64,000 nucleotides of DNA from positions 57,217 through 121,216 of the forward strand of contig DASPKX010000113.1 in assembly GCA_035627835.1 (NCBI GenBank), read 5' to 3'. Below are positions 1-9,100 of the stretch, piece by piece. The notes under the pieces are model-generated. The model was not told the origin of the DNA. It searched no databases and worked only from the letters and a program-made list of their open reading frames with translations. Positions within the stretch are counted from its first letter, which is position 1. Each line of letters starts with the position of its first letter. The position numbers and the translations under genes were made by a program. The DNA comes from DASPKX01 sp035627835 (GTDB taxonomy: Bacteria; Verrucomicrobiota; Verrucomicrobiia; Limisphaerales; SXQI01).

Positions 1-1084
1 CGATGAGCGGCATCATTACGTTAAGCTCAAAGTTGCCGAAGGAGCCTCCAATGGTGATTGCGGCATCATTGCCAATCACCTGCGCGCACACCTGCAACAG
101 CATCTCGCTCATCACCGGGTTGACCTTGCCCGGCATGATGGAAGACCCGGGTTGTGTGGCCGGAATCTTAAGCTCGCCGTAGCCGAGCCGCGGGCCGGAC
201 CCGAGAAAACGAATATCGTTGGTGATTTTGATGAGGCTTACCGCCACCGTCTTGAGCGCTCCGCTCATCTCGACTGCGGCATCGCGAGCGCCCTGAGCCT
301 CAAAATGATTACTCGCTTCGCGCAACGGAAGGCCGGTCTCCTGCGCGAGCGAAGCAATCGCGCGGGCTGCGAATTGCGGGTGCGTATTGATACCGGTGCC
401 GACAGCGGTGCCGCCGAGGGCCAGCTCCTGCAAATGGATCGATGCCCGTTCCACTCGCGTGATGCCATGAGCGAGTTGCGACGCGTAACCGCTGAACTCC
501 TGGCCAAGCAAAATGGGGGTGGCATCCTGAAGATGCGTGCGCCCGATCTTAACAATGTCCGCGAACTCGCGCTCCTTCGCCTGCAGAGCCGCATGCAGCT
601 CGCGCAGACTCGGCAGCAGCTCGTTCTGGATTCCATCGAGCGCAGCCACATGAATGGCTGTGGGGATAACATCGTTGCTCGATTGCCCGCGATTAACGTG
701 ATCGTTCGGGTGAATCGCTGAACCTTGGGACAGCTCCGAGGCCCGTCGTGCGATCACCTCGTTGGCGTTCATGTTCGTCGAAGTGCCTGAGCCCGTCTGG
801 AAAATATCGACCACAAAGTGCTGGTCGAGCTTGCCCTCCGCGACTTCGGACGCCGCCTGCTGAATGGCCTTGCTGATCGGCGCTTCGAGTTGCCCGAGCG
901 CTTCGTTAGCTATCGCGGCATGCTTTTTAATCAAGCCGATAGCACGAATGAACGTGCGAGGAAACCGCTGCCGGCTGATCGGAAAGTTCTCCACCGCTCG
1001 CGCGGTCTGCGCCCCGTAGTAGGCGCTGGTCGGCACGCGCATCTCCCCCATGGAATCCCGCTCAATCCTGAAAGCCTCCTCCAT
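1..1084 (-). CDS. fumC: Class II fumarate hydratase (partial, C-terminus beyond window)
   Basis: Fumarase C interconverts fumarate and malate in the TCA cycle, as a cytosolic tetramer. The minus-strand translation begins MEEAFRIERDSMGEMRVP and continues through the family landmarks TSAYYGAQTARAVE, SSNDVIPTAIHVA, GRTHLQDATP and the class II signature GSSIMPGKVNPVMSE. It leaves the window in SFGNFELNVMMPLI, so roughly the last 100 residues are missing. The ATG at 1084 is chosen because GGGAG lies 6 bases upstream; an in-frame ATG 11 codons later is less well placed. That Shine-Dalgarno falls in a hairpin described separately. The gene is divergent from the cyclic-nucleotide-binding gene at 1184. 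Aspartase and argininosuccinate lyase belong to the same superfamily, but the motif set fits fumarase best. Confidence 0.95.
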   Translation of the reverse strand, partial: MEEAFRIERDSMGEMRVPTSAYYGAQTARAVENFPISRQRFPRTFIRAIGLIKKHAAIANEALGQLEAPISKAIQQAASEVAEGKLDQHFVVDIFQTGSGTSTNMNANEVIARRASELSQGSAIHPNDHVNRGQSSNDVIPTAIHVAALDGIQNELLPSLRELHAALQAKEREFADIVKIGRTHLQDATPILLGQEFSGYASQLAHGITRVERASIHLQELALGGTAVGTGINTHPQFAARAIASLAQETGLPLREASNHFEAQGARDAAVEMSGALKTVAVSLIKITNDIRFLGSGPRLGYGELKIPATQPGSSIMPGKVNPVMSEMLLQVCAQVIGNDAAITIGGSFGNFELNVMMPLI

Positions 1085-1090
1085 AATTTG

Positions 1091-1115
1091 CTCCCGCCAG
1101 AAGATAGTGCGGGAG
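1091..1115 (-). promoter_or_regulatory. Hairpin enclosing the fumC Shine-Dalgarno
   Basis: Read on the minus strand, CTCCCGC (1115-1109), an 11-base loop and GCGGGAG (1097-1091) form a perfect 7-bp stem. The 3' arm contains GGGAG, the presumed ribosome binding site of fumC, 6 bases before its ATG. The stem would hide the site, so translation may be controlled by RNA folding or by a factor that opens it. The regulatory role is inference. Confidence 0.4.
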
Positions 1116-1183
1116 AGGTCATTCCGCCATGAGCCGAAAAATGGCTTTTACAAGCAAAACTTTTGGGCTAGAACGCCCGTCTT

Positions 1184-1912
1184 ATGTCCGCTCTCGCTGC
1201 ACAGGCTCAATCTAACGGCTTCAAGGTTTGGGGAATTGATGACGTGGTCTATGGCCCAGTGGAGCTGCCAACCCTCGTCTCGTGGGTCAAGGATGAGCGG
1301 ATCACGGGCGAAACCTGGGTTTACAACGAAGCTCGTGATTTCTGGCGCAAAGCCAAGGAAATGACCGAGCTGCAGATGTTCTTTAACCAGAACGACACCG
1401 TTTTCCAACCCGCGAAACCCGCCCGCTCCGCCCTCAACGCCCAGGAGGTCGACTTGCCCGCACTGCGCAAAATGCGCGTTTTCGCGGGCATGAACGATTC
1501 ACAAATCAAGCGCTTCGTTGATTTCATGGAGCTGCGCACCGCGCGCTCCTTCACCGAGATCGTGAAGCAAGGCGAGCCTGGGGACGCAATGTATCTCATT
1601 CTGGACGGCGAGGTGCGCGTGCGCCTGATGATCAGCGGCAAGGAAACGACCCTGGCCACGCTTTACACCGGTGACTTCTTCGGTGAGATCGCCCTGTTCG
1701 ACCATGGCCCGCGCTCTGCCGACATCGTGGCGAACAAAGACACGCTGCTCTTGAAAATCGGCGCCTCCTCCTTCCAGCGCCTGGCGACGGAAGCGCCCGA
1801 CCTGGCGAGCCCGTTCCTCCTTTCCATTGGGCGGACACTCACGGGACGCATTCGCGCTGACAACAAGCGCTTGCGCGAGTCTGTGGCGATGGCTCGGGCG
1901 CAAAGCAACTAA
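1184..1912 (+). CDS. GYF-like / cyclic nucleotide-binding domain protein
   Basis: The 242-residue protein has an N-terminal segment (about residues 12-65, FKVWGIDDVVYGPVELPTLV) like the GYF_2 protein-interaction fold. A cyclic-nucleotide-binding domain follows at about 95-215. The phosphate-binding cassette is visible as FFGEIALFDHGPRSADIV, with the Gly-Glu pair and the Arg that usually contacts the cyclic phosphate. No DNA-binding helix-turn-helix follows, so it is probably not a CRP-type regulator; a sensor or scaffold role is more likely. The partner and the bound nucleotide cannot be told. No strong Shine-Dalgarno precedes the ATG. Its last 4 bases overlap the end of the convergent coaB-like gene. 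Confidence 0.85.
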   Translation: MSALAAQAQSNGFKVWGIDDVVYGPVELPTLVSWVKDERITGETWVYNEARDFWRKAKEMTELQMFFNQNDTVFQPAKPARSALNAQEVDLPALRKMRVFAGMNDSQIKRFVDFMELRTARSFTEIVKQGEPGDAMYLILDGEVRVRLMISGKETTLATLYTGDFFGEIALFDHGPRSADIVANKDTLLLKIGASSFQRLATEAPDLASPFLLSIGRTLTGRIRADNKRLRESVAMARAQSN

Positions 1913-2595
1913 GCTTTGCCTCGCAACAACGCTTCCAAAGCACGGCAAAGCTGCGACAGATCCGCAAGGTGCTGGAGAGCGCCCGTCGCTTCCAAGAGGC
2001 CAAACCCTTCGCCGTAAGCGGCGCCATTCACCACGCACGCATCGGTGCGCGCATCGCGGAGTTGCTCGCGCCCGCGATCCAGCGCTTGCGCGCGTGAGCC
2101 GTCCATCTCGTACTTCCAGCCGACCAATAGCGCTTGCGGGAACCATCCCCGGAGCATCGGAAGAAGCTTTGGTGTCGGGAGCAGCTCCGCCAGGAGCGAG
2201 CCTTCACGCGTGCTCAACTTCCGACACTCGCCTGCGCGGTGGCCGTCGGTTGGGTCATGGATGGGCATCAACTCACCATTCAGGGTGCGAACGAACACTT
2301 TGCCGAACGCGAAATCGCTCACGGCCGCTGCGTGGAAAACAGCGTCCCATTTCTGCTCGCTGAGATTTTCAAAACGAGTGCGCAAATCGGCAGTGCTGCC
2401 GAAGCTTTGCACGTCCGTGGCATTGGTCGGCAGCGGCGCCGTCGCCGAGGCTCCGCGTAGGACCAGAACTTCATGTCCTGCGTTCGTGAGGTGATCTGCC
2501 AGCGCACCGCCGAGGCGTCCCGTCGAGAAGTTCGTCAGTCTCCGAACCTCATCCAGCGGCTCATAAGTCGGCCCCGCTGTCACAATGCATCGCAT
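1909..2595 (-). CDS. coaB: Stand-alone phosphopantothenate-cysteine ligase domain (CoaB/DFP)
   Basis: The 228-residue product matches the CoaB half of the bifunctional CoaBC enzyme, which joins cysteine to 4'-phosphopantothenate in coenzyme A synthesis. Landmarks are the N-terminal ITAGPTYEPLDEVR-type start (here VTAGPTYEPLDEVRRLTNFS, STGRLG), the internal HAAAVSDF, and a late VVNGAAYGEGFG. The decarboxylase (CoaC) domain that normally precedes it is absent, and no coaC lies nearby. The ATG at 2595 is preferred; an in-frame TTG sits one codon upstream. It converges on the cyclic-nucleotide-binding gene with a 4-base overlap. The HAAAVSDF and VVN motifs support ligase chemistry rather than a generic NAD-binding fold. 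Confidence 0.8.
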   Translation of the reverse strand: MRCIVTAGPTYEPLDEVRRLTNFSTGRLGGALADHLTNAGHEVLVLRGASATAPLPTNATDVQSFGSTADLRTRFENLSEQKWDAVFHAAAVSDFAFGKVFVRTLNGELMPIHDPTDGHRAGECRKLSTREGSLLAELLPTPKLLPMLRGWFPQALLVGWKYEMDGSRAQALDRGREQLRDARTDACVVNGAAYGEGFGLLEATGALQHLADLSQLCRALEALLRGKA

Positions 2596-2682
2596 CAAGC
2601 CGAACTGTGCCGAAGCCGGGGCTGTTTCTCACGTTAATTCCTCGGGGTTGAACCCCGCTCATGAACTCTGATAATCTGAGGC

Positions 2683-3753
2683 ATGAACCAGCCGGAGAAC
2701 TCCAAAGGCGGCGCTCTTCCCCTGCTTGCAGCTTTCACCCTGGGCATCCTTGCTATGGCGGCGATTGGCATCTTTGTGTTGATGCCTTTCCTAAAACCAA
2801 AGGCTGATGGACCGGAGAACAGCCCGGCCACAGAACAGCCTTTAGTGGAGGAAGTCACTGAAATTCCTCCTCAACCAGCCGTCACGCGAGCAGCCGCAGC
2901 CTCTCCGCCGCTGGTTACAAACAGAACCCACCATGCCGCTATGGCGGCGCCAATCGCTCTGGAGCCTGAAGCAGAGCGGCTAGCTGAGGCGCCGGGCAAC
3001 AGGGCTCCTGTGGACTCACATATTCCGATAGCGCTCGAGAACCTGGCTATAGGAGGATTTCGGCTGGGCGGAGGCGGGGTTATTGAAGGCGTTGTCCAGT
3101 TCCGCGGAGTTCCGCCTCCCGAGAGGCCAATCGCCATGGGCGCAAACGATCCTTGTGCGAATCTACCCGGCGCGCCGAAAACCACGCGCTTCTTTCGAAT
3201 TGGGTCCGAAGGCGGTTTAGCCGATGTGCTTGTTTATTTGGAAGGGATCGGAGCATCGAATCAGCTTGCGAGGACATGGCCTCTTCAAGCAAAGACGCTG
3301 CCAATTGTTTACAGTGGTTGCGATGTTGAGCCGTATATCGCGGCAGCCCAGGTCGGACAGGTGCTCACCATTCAATCGCTCGATAGCGGAATGCACAACG
3401 CGCACGTGACCCCAGACCGGCGCAGCGGGAATCGCGACGCGAATTATGCGCTGATGCCCAAGAGCCAACCAGTTGAGCTTCCGCTAAAATCGCCCGAGAT
3501 GTTCATGCGCATTAAATGCGATGTTCATCCATGGGAATTCGGATACGTAAGCATTTTCGAGCATCCCTTCTTCGCGGTGACTGGGCCCGACGGGGCGTTT
3601 CGGATGACGGGAGTTCCGCCCGGCCGGTACGTCCTCAAAGCCGTCCACAGAAAGAGCGGCACGAACGAGACCGACATAGCGGTGCAAGGCCGGGGGGGGC
3701 AGCGCGTGAGCATTACGTTTGAGGCGGGAGCTGAAGTGGCCTCCCGCCAGTAG
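2683..3753 (+). CDS. Membrane-anchored cupredoxin-like / carboxypeptidase-regulatory-like protein
   Basis: 356 residues. One hydrophobic helix (about 11-33) anchors the protein, followed by a low-complexity Pro/Ala/Glu linker to about residue 120. The C-terminal half resembles plastocyanin-like secreted proteins: GMHNAH (His near 238 and 241) and CDVHPWEFGYV (Cys 279, His 282) supply copper-site-like residues. The Met ligand expected a few residues after the second His is not obvious. The tail (VTGPDGAFRMTGVPPGRYVL) is a carboxypeptidase-regulatory-like beta sandwich. The role is probably extracytoplasmic, perhaps electron transfer or metal binding, but no substrate can be named. An 8-G run lies near the 3' end (3692-3699). 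It converges on the NRPS gene. Confidence 0.7.
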   Translation: MNQPENSKGGALPLLAAFTLGILAMAAIGIFVLMPFLKPKADGPENSPATEQPLVEEVTEIPPQPAVTRAAAASPPLVTNRTHHAAMAAPIALEPEAERLAEAPGNRAPVDSHIPIALENLAIGGFRLGGGGVIEGVVQFRGVPPPERPIAMGANDPCANLPGAPKTTRFFRIGSEGGLADVLVYLEGIGASNQLARTWPLQAKTLPIVYSGCDVEPYIAAAQVGQVLTIQSLDSGMHNAHVTPDRRSGNRDANYALMPKSQPVELPLKSPEMFMRIKCDVHPWEFGYVSIFEHPFFAVTGPDGAFRMTGVPPGRYVLKAVHRKSGTNETDIAVQGRGGQRVSITFEAGAEVASRQ

Positions 3754-3762
3754 CCTCTCCGC

Positions 3763-6700
3763 TCAACCTTTGCTTAACTCGGATAACAAGCGTTCCACTT
3801 CTTCATCGGACAGATTCGCCACATCCGGTTCTGGCGCTGCAATCGATACCGTGCGCTTAATCTGGCTCGTGGGGCTGACGCTTTCCGCGCGCGAGATGTA
3901 GGAACTCATCGCTTCGAGCGTCGGCTCCTGGAAGAAAGTCATGAGCGGCAGTTCGGCGCCGAAAGTTGTGCGCACGCGTGAGATCACTTGCATGGCCAAC
4001 AGCGAGTGGCCGCCGAGGTCGAAGAAGTTGTCGCCGACGCCGACCTTCTCCAGGTTCAGCACTTCACACCAGATGCGGGCGAGCTTCTGCTCTTCCTCAC
4101 TTTGGGGCGCGCGGTAATGCGTGTCGTCGCTGGTGAACACCGGAGCCGGGAGGGCCTTGCGATCGACTTTGCCGTTTGAGTTCAGCGGCAGCTTATCGAG
4201 AATCACAAATGCGGAAGGGACCATGTATTCAGGAACCTTCGCACGGAGCCGCTCTTTCAGTTCATCGATGGAAATGCTGCGTCCATTCTTCGGGACGCAA
4301 TAGGCGGCGAGCCTGTTGTCCCCGTTTTCCTGACGCGCGACAACCACGGTCTCACGGACATCGGGGTGGCTCGCGATAATCGTTTCGATTTCCCCGAGTT
4401 CAATGCGGAAGCCACGGATTTTAATTTGATGATCGAGGCGCCCGAGGTAATCGATCCGTCCATCAGCGCGGAAGCAGCAGAGATCGCCTGTTTTGTAGAG
4501 CGTCTCGCCTGGAACAAACGGGTTGGGGACGAAACGGTCTTTCGTCAGCTCGGGACGCTTGTGATACCCGCGCGCCACGGGGATCCCGCCGATGTGCAAT
4601 TCGCCCGGAACGTTTACAGGCACTGGGCGCATTTGCTTGTCGAGGACGTAGAGGCGCGCATTCGCAATCGGATAACCGATCGGGACAGCAGTGGCGTTCG
4701 GGTCGGGCTTGCACTCCCAGTAAGTCACTTCGATGGAGGCTTCTGTAGGGCCGTATAGATTGTGCAATTCGGATTGGGGCAGAATCGAGAAGAAGCGGTT
4801 CTGCAAAGGAGCTGGCAAAGCTTCGCCGCTGCAGAAAGTTTTCCGAATAGTTTTGCACGTGCGCGCGCGGGCCTCGTCCACAAACGCCTGCAGCATTGAG
4901 GGCACGAAATGGATGATGGTGATGCCTTCGCGGTTCACCAGATCAGCGATCCCTGCGGGATCGCGATGCAATCCTGGAGGCGCTATGACCAGTTGGGCGC
5001 CAGATGTGAGAGGCCAGAAAAATTCCCAGGCAGAAACGTCGAAGCTGAACGGCGTCTTCTGAAGAACGCGATCCTCGGCGGTGAGGTTGTAAGTGGCTTG
5101 CCCCCAGAGCAGGCGGTTGGCGACACCGACGTGGGTGTTCATCGCGCCTTTCGGCGTGCCAGTCGAGCCGGATGTGTAGATCGTGTAGCAGAGGTTCTGA
5201 GGAGTGAGCGGCACCGCTGGATTGGTCGTGGGCTGCGCCTTCAGCTCCGCGGACTGATCCACCGCGATCACACGGGCGCCCGTCACCGGCAGCTTCGTGA
5301 GCAGGTGGGATTGCGTGAGGAGCACAGGAGCCTCTGCATCCTGGACGGTGAAAGAGATGCGGTCCGCCGGGTTGGAAGGATCAATCGGCACATACGCGCC
5401 GCCAGCCTTCATTGCGGCCACAAGGGCGAGCACCATCTCAAAAGACCGTTCCATGCAGACGGCCACAAATGAGTCCGGCTTCACGCCGTTGGCGCGAAGC
5501 AGGTGCGCAAGCTGATTCGCGCGAGCATTCATCTCCGCGTAAGTCATGCTCTGGCCGTTGAAGCGGAGCGCGACCGCATTCGGCGTGGCCGCCGCGTGCC
5601 GTTCCACCAATTCGTGCACGAGCTGCGGCGCTTTGTAGTCCACCGTCGTATCGTTCCACTGCTGGACGATCTGGCGCTCCTCGGCGGCTGTGAGCAATTG
5701 GAGTTGCTGAACCGCCTCATCCGGCGTGGCCAAAGCAGATTTCAGCAAAGTCTCAAAATGACCGAGCATGCGCCGGATGCTTTGCGCCTCAAACAAATCG
5801 GTGGCGTACTCGAAGCGAGCTGTCAGGGAGTTGCCGCTGGTGATGAGGAACAACGTCAGGTCGAACTTCGATGTGACGGTTTCCACGTCGATGAAATCGA
5901 AGTTAACGCCTCCGCCCTCGCCAGCGCTCGGCGTCTCATACACCGAGAGCATCACCTGGAAAATGGGATTATAGCTCAGGTTGCGCTCGGGCTGGATTTC
6001 CTCAACCAGTTTGTCGAACGGAACCTCCTGATGAGCTTGCGCCTTGATGGTGGACTCCTTCACCTGAGCCACGAGCTGCCGGAAGGTCAGCGTGTTATGA
6101 AACCGCCCGCGGGCCAGCACGGTGTTCGCAAAGAACCCAATCAGAGGCTCGGTTTGCGCCTGGGTGCGGTTGGCGATTGGAGAGCCAACCACGATGTCAT
6201 CCTGTCCGGAGTAGCGGTGCAGCAGCGCCTGGAACGCCGCCATGCCCACCATGTATGGCGTGACGCCTTCGCGCTTGCAGAACGATTTAAGCTCCGCGTG
6301 AAGCTTCTCGGGCAGTTGCAACGATTCACAGCGGCCATGATTCGATTGAACCTTGGGGCGTGGCCGATCGGTTGGAAGCTCCAACAGAGCGGGCGCGCCT
6401 TGCAGCTCTTGTTTCCAATAACCGACGAGAGCGGCGATGCGTTCCTTGTCGAGGGTTTCACGCTCCCACGAAGCATAGTCCAGATATTGGATCTCAAGTT
6501 CCGGAAGGTGTGCGCTAGGTCCATCCTTATAAAGCGCGAGCAGCTCTTTGAAAAAGATACCGACAGACCAGCCGTCAAAAACCAGATGGTGGAGGGTAAC
6601 CAAGAGAATGTTCTCCTTGCTGTTAACCTGAATGAGGCGAGTCCGCATTAGTGGCGCGCGGGTGACATCGAACGGAGTGCGAGCTTCCTCCTCGATCAGC

Positions 6701-7026
6701 CGAGGCAACTCTTCAGCAATCTGTTCGGCGCCTGCATCGGAGAGGTCGAGAATGGGCAGCTTGATGCTCGCTGCCGGCGCAATCACTTGAACGGGAGCGC
6801 CCGCCTGGCTGCGGAAGGAGGTCCGAAGCGTCTCATGCCGCTCGGCCAACTGCTGCAGAGCTTCCTGAAGCCGCGTGACATCGAGAGATCCTGTGAGCTT
6901 TAATGCAAAAGGAACATTATACGTCGGGTTCTTAGGCTCGAGCTGGGTCAGGAACCAGAGGCGTTGTTGCGAATAGGAGAGGGGGCCGACTGTTTCCTCG
7001 ATAATAGGCGATGTCAGAGCGCTCAT
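3763..7026 (-). CDS. Single-module non-ribosomal peptide synthetase (C-A-PCP)
   Basis: 1087 residues. The condensation domain starts at LSYSQQRLWFLTQLEP and has its catalytic HHLVFDG at about 146-152. The adenylation domain shows YTIYTSGSTGTPKGAM (A3), FDVSAWEFFW (A4), NLYGPTEASIEVTYW (A5) and the A10 lysine in PLNSNGKVD. The carrier domain contains FFDLGGHSLLAMQ. Read against the GrsA/EntF frame, the specificity residues are D-V-W-H-F-S-L-I-E-K, close to the serine code of EntF (D-V-W-H-F-S-L-V-D-K). There is no thioesterase, epimerase or reductase. A charged tail (VANLSDEEVERLLSELSK) could be a docking segment. No other biosynthetic genes adjoin it. The ATG at 7026 is preferred over a GTG 12 codons upstream. 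Confidence 0.92.
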   Translation of the reverse strand: MSALTSPIIEETVGPLSYSQQRLWFLTQLEPKNPTYNVPFALKLTGSLDVTRLQEALQQLAERHETLRTSFRSQAGAPVQVIAPAASIKLPILDLSDAGAEQIAEELPRLIEEEARTPFDVTRAPLMRTRLIQVNSKENILLVTLHHLVFDGWSVGIFFKELLALYKDGPSAHLPELEIQYLDYASWERETLDKERIAALVGYWKQELQGAPALLELPTDRPRPKVQSNHGRCESLQLPEKLHAELKSFCKREGVTPYMVGMAAFQALLHRYSGQDDIVVGSPIANRTQAQTEPLIGFFANTVLARGRFHNTLTFRQLVAQVKESTIKAQAHQEVPFDKLVEEIQPERNLSYNPIFQVMLSVYETPSAGEGGGVNFDFIDVETVTSKFDLTLFLITSGNSLTARFEYATDLFEAQSIRRMLGHFETLLKSALATPDEAVQQLQLLTAAEERQIVQQWNDTTVDYKAPQLVHELVERHAAATPNAVALRFNGQSMTYAEMNARANQLAHLLRANGVKPDSFVAVCMERSFEMVLALVAAMKAGGAYVPIDPSNPADRISFTVQDAEAPVLLTQSHLLTKLPVTGARVIAVDQSAELKAQPTTNPAVPLTPQNLCYTIYTSGSTGTPKGAMNTHVGVANRLLWGQATYNLTAEDRVLQKTPFSFDVSAWEFFWPLTSGAQLVIAPPGLHRDPAGIADLVNREGITIIHFVPSMLQAFVDEARARTCKTIRKTFCSGEALPAPLQNRFFSILPQSELHNLYGPTEASIEVTYWECKPDPNATAVPIGYPIANARLYVLDKQMRPVPVNVPGELHIGGIPVARGYHKRPELTKDRFVPNPFVPGETLYKTGDLCCFRADGRIDYLGRLDHQIKIRGFRIELGEIETIIASHPDVRETVVVARQENGDNRLAAYCVPKNGRSISIDELKERLRAKVPEYMVPSAFVILDKLPLNSNGKVDRKALPAPVFTSDDTHYRAPQSEEEQKLARIWCEVLNLEKVGVGDNFFDLGGHSLLAMQVISRVRTTFGAELPLMTFFQEPTLEAMSSYISRAESVSPTSQIKRTVSIAAPEPDVANLSDEEVERLLSELSKG

Positions 7027-7306
7027 AGTTAAGTGGTGGGCAGCAAGCCGCCCACAGGTCACCGGGTGAGGTGAATCGCGGTTTATAAGACCAAACGGCT
7101 CGCCCCCTGAGAATCGGGTAGGGGCAGGAGTTTGGAAGGGCAGCGACCCCGAAGGATGCTCAGGCTTTCGCTGAGAAAGCAGGTGAACGAATCTGCTTTC
7201 TGCGACTGCGTCTTGTGATAAAGTGGCCGCTTGGCGCCGACCGTTTTTGCGTTTGACCCTTTTTGGGTAAGCCGGTTAGGGTGCCGTCCCTTTAAGCTAA
7301 AAAGAT

Positions 7307-8995
7307 ATGTTTAATCATATTCGACGCCATCAGAAATGGCTGTGGATATTGATCAGCGCGGCTGTGATCATTTCGTTCGTCGTTTACTTCAACCCTGCGA
7401 CGGACTTCTCCTCCATGGGCGGGGGCGGACGAGCCCACGTCGGCACCATCGATGGCAAGGAGATCCCACTCTCAGCCTATCGTGAAGCTGAACTGGAGAC
7501 GGTGCTGAGCCTTTACATGCAGTACGGCCAGTGGCCGGACCGCGACGATATGATGCGCCAAATGCGCATGGTCGAGCGGCAAACGCCGAACCGTTTGTTC
7601 CTGCTGCACAAAGCGGATGAACTCGGGATTGAAGTCACCGATGCGGCTGCCGCCAACTGGATCTCCCAGACCTTCCGCGACCCGCAAACCAAGACTTTCC
7701 GAAAAGAAGCTTTTGATCAATTCGTGACCCAACGACTGGGTGAACGCGGCATTAGCCGCAGCCAGTTTAATCGCTTCGTGCGCCACCAGGTGGCCATCGA
7801 GCATCTGGTGAGTGTTGCTGGCGCGAGCGGTCGTTTGATTCCCCCGCAGGAAGCTGAAGCAATTTACCGCCAGCAGAACGAAGAGGTTGAGGCGCAGGTG
7901 GTGCTGTTCCAGGGAACAAATTACCTGGCGCAAGTGCAACTGGATCCAGCGGCGGTCACGCAATATTACTCGAACAACGCCGCCACTTACCGCAAGCCAG
8001 AGCGCTTGGTCGTGAACTTCGTTGAGTTCCCGCTTTCAAATCATTTTGCCAAAGTGGATGCGTTGATTGCGCAGCAGACCAATTTGCAGCAGCAGATTGA
8101 TGCTGTGTACGCCACCCGCGGCACGAACTACTACACGGACACCAATGGCGCGCCGATGACGGCGGAAGCGGCCAAGGCGCAGATCCGCAGCGAAGTGCGC
8201 GAAGAGCAAGCGCGCCGCGAGGCGCGCAACGCTGCCGCGGCGTTCCTGAGCAAGTTGCTGGATGTCGAGCCGCGCAATCCGCAGACATTCCTGACCCTGG
8301 CCGCGAGCGAGAAGCTGCAGGTTCAGGTGTCCGCGCCCTTCAGCCAATTCGATCGCCCGACGAACATTCAGGCTGACCTGCGGAATGCGTTTATGCTTAC
8401 GGCAGAGGAGCCATTCCTCGAAGAGCCTCTGCTCGGGCCTGATTCCGTTTACGTTGTCGGCTTCAAACAAAAGATTCCTTCTGAATTGCCGCCATTGGAT
8501 GCCGTTCGCCAGCAGGTGGTGGAAGATTACCAGGAGACCCAGTCTGCGACGCTCGCCCGCAATGCAGGCCAGGCGTTCCAGCGCGCGGTCACCAACAGCG
8601 TTGCGCAAGGGCAGAGCTTCGAGCAAGCAGCTCAGGGCGCGGGATTGCGCGTAATCAAGTTGGCTCCGTTTGCGCAAGCAACGCCGACGACGCCAGAGCT
8701 GCCGGAGAACGTGGATTTCTCATCGATTAAAAACGTGGCTTTCGCGCTGCAACCGGGGGAAGTCAGTTCGTTCAGCTTCACTCGCGATGGCGGTTTCGTC
8801 CTGCAGGTCACTCGGCGTCTGCCGGTGTCCGATAACAAGATGAAGATGGAGTTCCCGAACTTCCTGACGCAATTGCGCCGGACCAAGCAGAACGAGGCAT
8901 TCGGCGATTGGTTCCAGAAGCAGATGGAGATCACACCGATGAATCTTGCTGGCATGCGCGAGGGTGGTGACGAACCTGCCACTGCCACGCAGTAG
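7307..8995 (+). CDS. PpiD/SurA-like membrane-anchored periplasmic chaperone (peptidyl-prolyl isomerase family)
   Basis: 562 residues with PpiD architecture: a short cytoplasmic start (MFNHIRRHQKW), one helix at about 12-30, then a SurA_N-like alpha region (about 45-180, with VERQTPNRLFLLHKADELGI and FDQFVTQRLGERGISRSQF). A long helical linker follows. The late LQPGEVSSFSFTRDGGFVLQV looks like the end of a parvulin domain, but a complete parvulin core is hard to trace, so isomerase activity is uncertain. Family members help fold exported proteins at the membrane exit of the Sec channel. A possible promoter is TTGACC, 18 bases, TAGGGT shortly upstream. A strong terminator follows at 9017. Confidence 0.8.
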   Translation: MFNHIRRHQKWLWILISAAVIISFVVYFNPATDFSSMGGGGRAHVGTIDGKEIPLSAYREAELETVLSLYMQYGQWPDRDDMMRQMRMVERQTPNRLFLLHKADELGIEVTDAAAANWISQTFRDPQTKTFRKEAFDQFVTQRLGERGISRSQFNRFVRHQVAIEHLVSVAGASGRLIPPQEAEAIYRQQNEEVEAQVVLFQGTNYLAQVQLDPAAVTQYYSNNAATYRKPERLVVNFVEFPLSNHFAKVDALIAQQTNLQQQIDAVYATRGTNYYTDTNGAPMTAEAAKAQIRSEVREEQARREARNAAAAFLSKLLDVEPRNPQTFLTLAASEKLQVQVSAPFSQFDRPTNIQADLRNAFMLTAEEPFLEEPLLGPDSVYVVGFKQKIPSELPPLDAVRQQVVEDYQETQSATLARNAGQAFQRAVTNSVAQGQSFEQAAQGAGLRVIKLAPFAQATPTTPELPENVDFSSIKNVAFALQPGEVSSFSFTRDGGFVLQVTRRLPVSDNKMKMEFPNFLTQLRRTKQNEAFGDWFQKQMEITPMNLAGMREGGDEPATATQ

Positions 8996-9016
8996 AGTTA
9001 GATCAAAGAACTTCTC

Positions 9017-9053
9017 GAGGCCATGTGTGAAAACGCATGGCCTCTTTTGTTTT
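9017..9053 (+). terminator. Rho-independent terminator after the PpiD-like gene
   Basis: GAGGCCATG (9017-9025) pairs perfectly with CATGGCCTC (9036-9044), followed by a T-rich tract TTTTGTTTT. It lies 21 bases after the stop codon at 8995. Confidence 0.85.
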
Positions 9054-9100
9054 CTCAACTGCATATCGACGAAAGTTAGGACAGGCGCTTTGCTAGCAGC

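Noticed and set aside
5503..6651. 382-residue plus-strand reading frame
   Set aside because: Antisense to the NRPS condensation and adenylation domains, whose motifs are intact; a GC-rich shadow frame.
7027..7306. NRPS gene cluster around the NRPS gene
   Set aside because: Neighbouring genes (cupredoxin-like, PpiD-like) have no biosynthetic features, and the 280-base gap holds only possible promoters.
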